Part shown: piece by piece, positions 62,162 through 64,000 of the stretch
Layout of the letters: the number at the start of each line of letters is the position of its first letter
Position numbering within the stretch: position 1 is the first letter of the stretch
From: Pantoea sp. SOD02
GTDB taxonomy: Bacteria; Pseudomonadota; Gammaproteobacteria; Enterobacterales; Enterobacteriaceae
Length of the DNA stretch: 64,000 bases
NCBI RefSeq assembly: GCF_024707505.1
Contig: NZ_CP102604.1
Location: 2,232,001 to 2,296,000, forward strand
Direction: 5' to 3'
Notes under the pieces: generated by a model
The model's input: the letters and a program-made list of their open reading frames with translations, nothing else
What the model was told of the DNA's origin: nothing
Database searches by the model: none
Position numbers and translations under genes: made by a program

Positions 62162-63526
62162 GTGATTAGTGTTTTTGACATGTTTAAAGTGGGCATCGGC
62201 CCATCCAGTTCACATACCGTCGGCCCGATGAAAGCGGGCAAGCAGTTTGTTGATCTGCTGGCCGAACAAGGCAAATTGCAGGACGTGACGCGCGTGGCGG
62301 TCGACGTCTACGGTTCACTTTCGCTCACTGGCAAAGGTCACCACACCGATATCGCGATTATCATGGGCCTGGCGGGTTTCGAACCGGCCACCGTGGATAT
62401 CGATGGCATTCCCGCGTTCATCAAAGACGTGGAGCAACGCGAACGTCTGCTGTTAGCCAAGGGCGCGCGCGAAGTGGATTTCCCCCGTGAAGGCGGCATG
62501 GTGTTCCGCAGCGAAAACCTGTCGCTGCATGAGAATGGCATGACGGTGTTCGCTTTCGCTGGCGATGTGATGATCTTGAGTAAAACCTACTATTCCATCG
62601 GCGGCGGTTTCATCATTGATGAAGAGCATTTCGGCCAGCCGGTGCTGGACGAAGTTTCTGTGCCGTGGCCGTTCCACTCTGCTAAAGAGCTGCTCAGCCA
62701 TTGTCGCGAAAGCGGCCTGTCGCTGTCTGGTTTGGTGATGAAAAACGAACTGGCGCTGCATACTCGCGACGAGATTCACGCCTATTTTGGTCATGTGTGG
62801 CAAACCATGCAGGCCTGTATCGATCGCGGTCTCAATACCGAAGGCGTGCTACCGGGCCCACTGCGCGTACCACGTCGCGCAGCTTCCTTACGCCGTCTGC
62901 TGGTTTCATCTTCTAAGCATTCGAAAGATCCGATGGATGTCATCGACTGGGTGAACATGTTCGCGCTGGCGGTCAATGAAGAGAATGCGGCCGGTGGTCG
63001 TGTGGTGACAGCACCCACCAACGGTGCCTGCGGCATCGTGCCGGCGGTGCTGGCCTATTACGATCACTTTATCGAACCCGTTACGCCCGATATCTTTATC
63101 CGCTACTTCCTCGCCTCTGGCGCCATTGGCGTGCTGTATAAAATGAACGCCTCAATTTCAGGTGCCGAAGTGGGTTGTCAGGGCGAAGTTGGCGTGGCGT
63201 GTTCCATGGCGGCCGCCGGTCTGGCGGAACTGCTCGGCGGCAGCCCGGAGCAAGTTTGCGTCGCGGCGGAAATCGGTATGGAACACAATCTGGGATTAAC
63301 CTGCGATCCAGTCGCCGGCCAGGTTCAGGTGCCGTGCATTGAGCGTAACGCCATCGCTTCCGTGAAAGCCATCAACTCCGCACGCATGGCACTGCGTCGC
63401 ACCAGTGAACCGCGCGTGTCGCTGGATAAAGTGATTGAGACCATGTACGAAACCGGTAAGGACATGAACGCCAAATACCGTGAAACCTCACGCGGCGGAT
63501 TGGCGATTAAGGTCCAGTGCGACTAA
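62162..63526 (+). CDS. sdaA: L-serine deaminase I
   Basis: Iron-sulfur enzyme converting L-serine to pyruvate and ammonia. Single-chain form: N-terminal beta domain ([20 protein letters not shown]) and catalytic alpha domain with the cluster cysteines around [30 protein letters not shown] and GLTCDPVAG. The start is a GTG at 62162, 8 bp after GAGGAG, which gives 454 residues as in E. coli; a GTG three codons earlier overlaps the ribosome site. Confidence 0.97.
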   Translation: MISVFDMFKVGIGPSSSHTVGPMKAGKQFVDLLAEQGKLQDVTRVAVDVYGSLSLTGKGHHTDIAIIMGLAGFEPATVDIDGIPAFIKDVEQRERLLLAKGAREVDFPREGGMVFRSENLSLHENGMTVFAFAGDVMILSKTYYSIGGGFIIDEEHFGQPVLDEVSVPWPFHSAKELLSHCRESGLSLSGLVMKNELALHTRDEIHAYFGHVWQTMQACIDRGLNTEGVLPGPLRVPRRAASLRRLLVSSSKHSKDPMDVIDWVNMFALAVNEENAAGGRVVTAPTNGACGIVPAVLAYYDHFIEPVTPDIFIRYFLASGAIGVLYKMNASISGAEVGCQGEVGVACSMAAAGLAELLGGSPEQVCVAAEIGMEHNLGLTCDPVAGQVQVPCIERNAIASVKAINSARMALRRTSEPRVSLDKVIETMYETGKDMNAKYRETSRGGLAIKVQCD

Positions 63527-63613
63527 TACTCCGCTGATGATTAAAGCAACAGTTGAATATTTTTCTGCATCTGTTGCTACCTCCAACTGAGTAAACCAGA
63601 TACATTGATTTTG

Positions 63614-63643
63614 AGCGCGGCCCTTTGTGGCCGCGCTTTTTTT
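63614..63643 (+). terminator. Terminator after sdaA
   Basis: GCGCGGCC-6 nt-GGCCGCGC (63615-63636) followed by seven T residues, and a second T run of nine after GGTGCC. Confidence 0.9.
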
Positions 63644-63745
63644 GGTGCCTTTTTTTTTATTCAGCCGCGCTAAACCTGGCCGCCTCAATGCCGATAACCT
63701 ACACGTTAATTTGGCTTCAATCTTTGTTTTGCAAGGTGGTTACTG

Positions 63746-64000
63746 ATGCTCATTCCCCAGCAATTTGTGGGTCAATTTCGCCGTAAGCGACTGCTTATCG
63801 CGTTAGTGATCGCCTCGCTGGTTCTGGTCCTGACGCTGACTTTTCGCTATATCGAAGAGAAATCGCGCATTGAGCAGCAGTCGCTGAATTTCGCCACCCG
63901 CGCGATTGAACGCTTTGATCGTATGTTCTCGCCGCTGGATGTTTCCGCCAACAACACGCTCGGCCTGGTTGGCGTACCTTGCTCGCAGGTGCGTTATCCG
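63746..64000 (+). CDS. pdeG: CSS-motif cyclic di-GMP phosphodiesterase, PdeG/YoaD-like (5' part only)
   Basis: The first 85 codons of a membrane protein; the rest is outside the window. Visible: a basic start, a transmembrane helix at about residues 15-33 (LLIALVIASLVLVLTLTF), then the beginning of a periplasmic sensor domain with a conserved Cys in GLVGVPCSQV, the pattern of CSS-motif sensors. The EAL catalytic domain is expected beyond the edge. E. coli yoaD (pdeG) directly follows sdaA, which supports the call. AAGGTGG precedes the ATG. Confidence 0.75.
   Translation, partial: MLIPQQFVGQFRRKRLLIALVIASLVLVLTLTFRYIEEKSRIEQQSLNFATRAIERFDRMFSPLDVSANNTLGLVGVPCSQVRYP

Overview
The window is a gene-dense stretch of a bacterial chromosome from the Enterobacterales. 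Nearly every protein is closely related to an Escherichia coli protein. The gene order is a mosaic of E. coli blocks, and capsule-type nucleotide-sugar genes (uge, ugd) sit between hns and galU. This suits the Erwiniaceae, with Pantoea or Erwinia most likely; that genus call is inference. I see no insertion sequence, prophage, CRISPR array, toxin-antitoxin pair or defence island.

Layout. 1-8.2 kb (minus strand): oligopeptide ABC transporter oppF (cut by the window edge), oppD, oppC, oppB, oppA, a second tandem oppA paralogue, then ychE. 8.6-20.4 kb: adhE, tdk, hns, a minus-strand galU-ugd-uge set, rssA-rssB, ychJ, an ERIC repeat, purU and two identical tRNA-Tyr genes. 20.4-29 kb: xthA, ynjH, topB, selD, ydjA, sppA, ansA, pncA. 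29-37.4 kb: yeaC, msrB, gapA, yeaD, yeaE, mipA, yeaG, yeaH. 37.7-42.9 kb is the least E. coli-like part: cvrA, a small unrecognised gene, an orphan wbaP-type glycosyl-1-phosphate transferase and a Bcr/CflA-type MFS pump. 42.9-52.6 kb: dadX-dadA, ycgB, fadR, dsbB, ycgN, ycgM, ycgL, minC-minD-minE. 52.7-64 kb: rnd, fadD, yeaY, tsaB, yoaA, yoaB, yoaH, pabB, nudL, sdaA and the start of a pdeG-like c-di-GMP phosphodiesterase.

How the genes connect. GalU, Ugd and Uge form a direct route from glucose-1-phosphate to UDP-glucose, UDP-glucuronate and UDP-galacturonate, and WbaP would start a polysaccharide on undecaprenyl phosphate. FadR is encoded about 7.5 kb from fadD, and a FadR-like operator is visible upstream of fadD. 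AdhE (anaerobic fermentation) carries an FNR-type site and a NarL/NarP-type 7-2-7 site upstream. YeaG and YeaH form a stress/nitrogen kinase pair behind a clear sigma-54 promoter. RssB/RssA (RpoS turnover), H-NS and FadR make the window fairly rich in global regulators.

I did not find a convincing new multi-gene system. The points most worth a second look are the tandem OppA duplication, the uge-ugd insertion, the small unrecognised gene next to the orphan wbaP, the ERIC element in the purU leader, a long-range pairing in the adhE leader, the 30-bp inverted repeat between dadA and ycgB, and the palindromic repeat cluster between nudL and sdaA.
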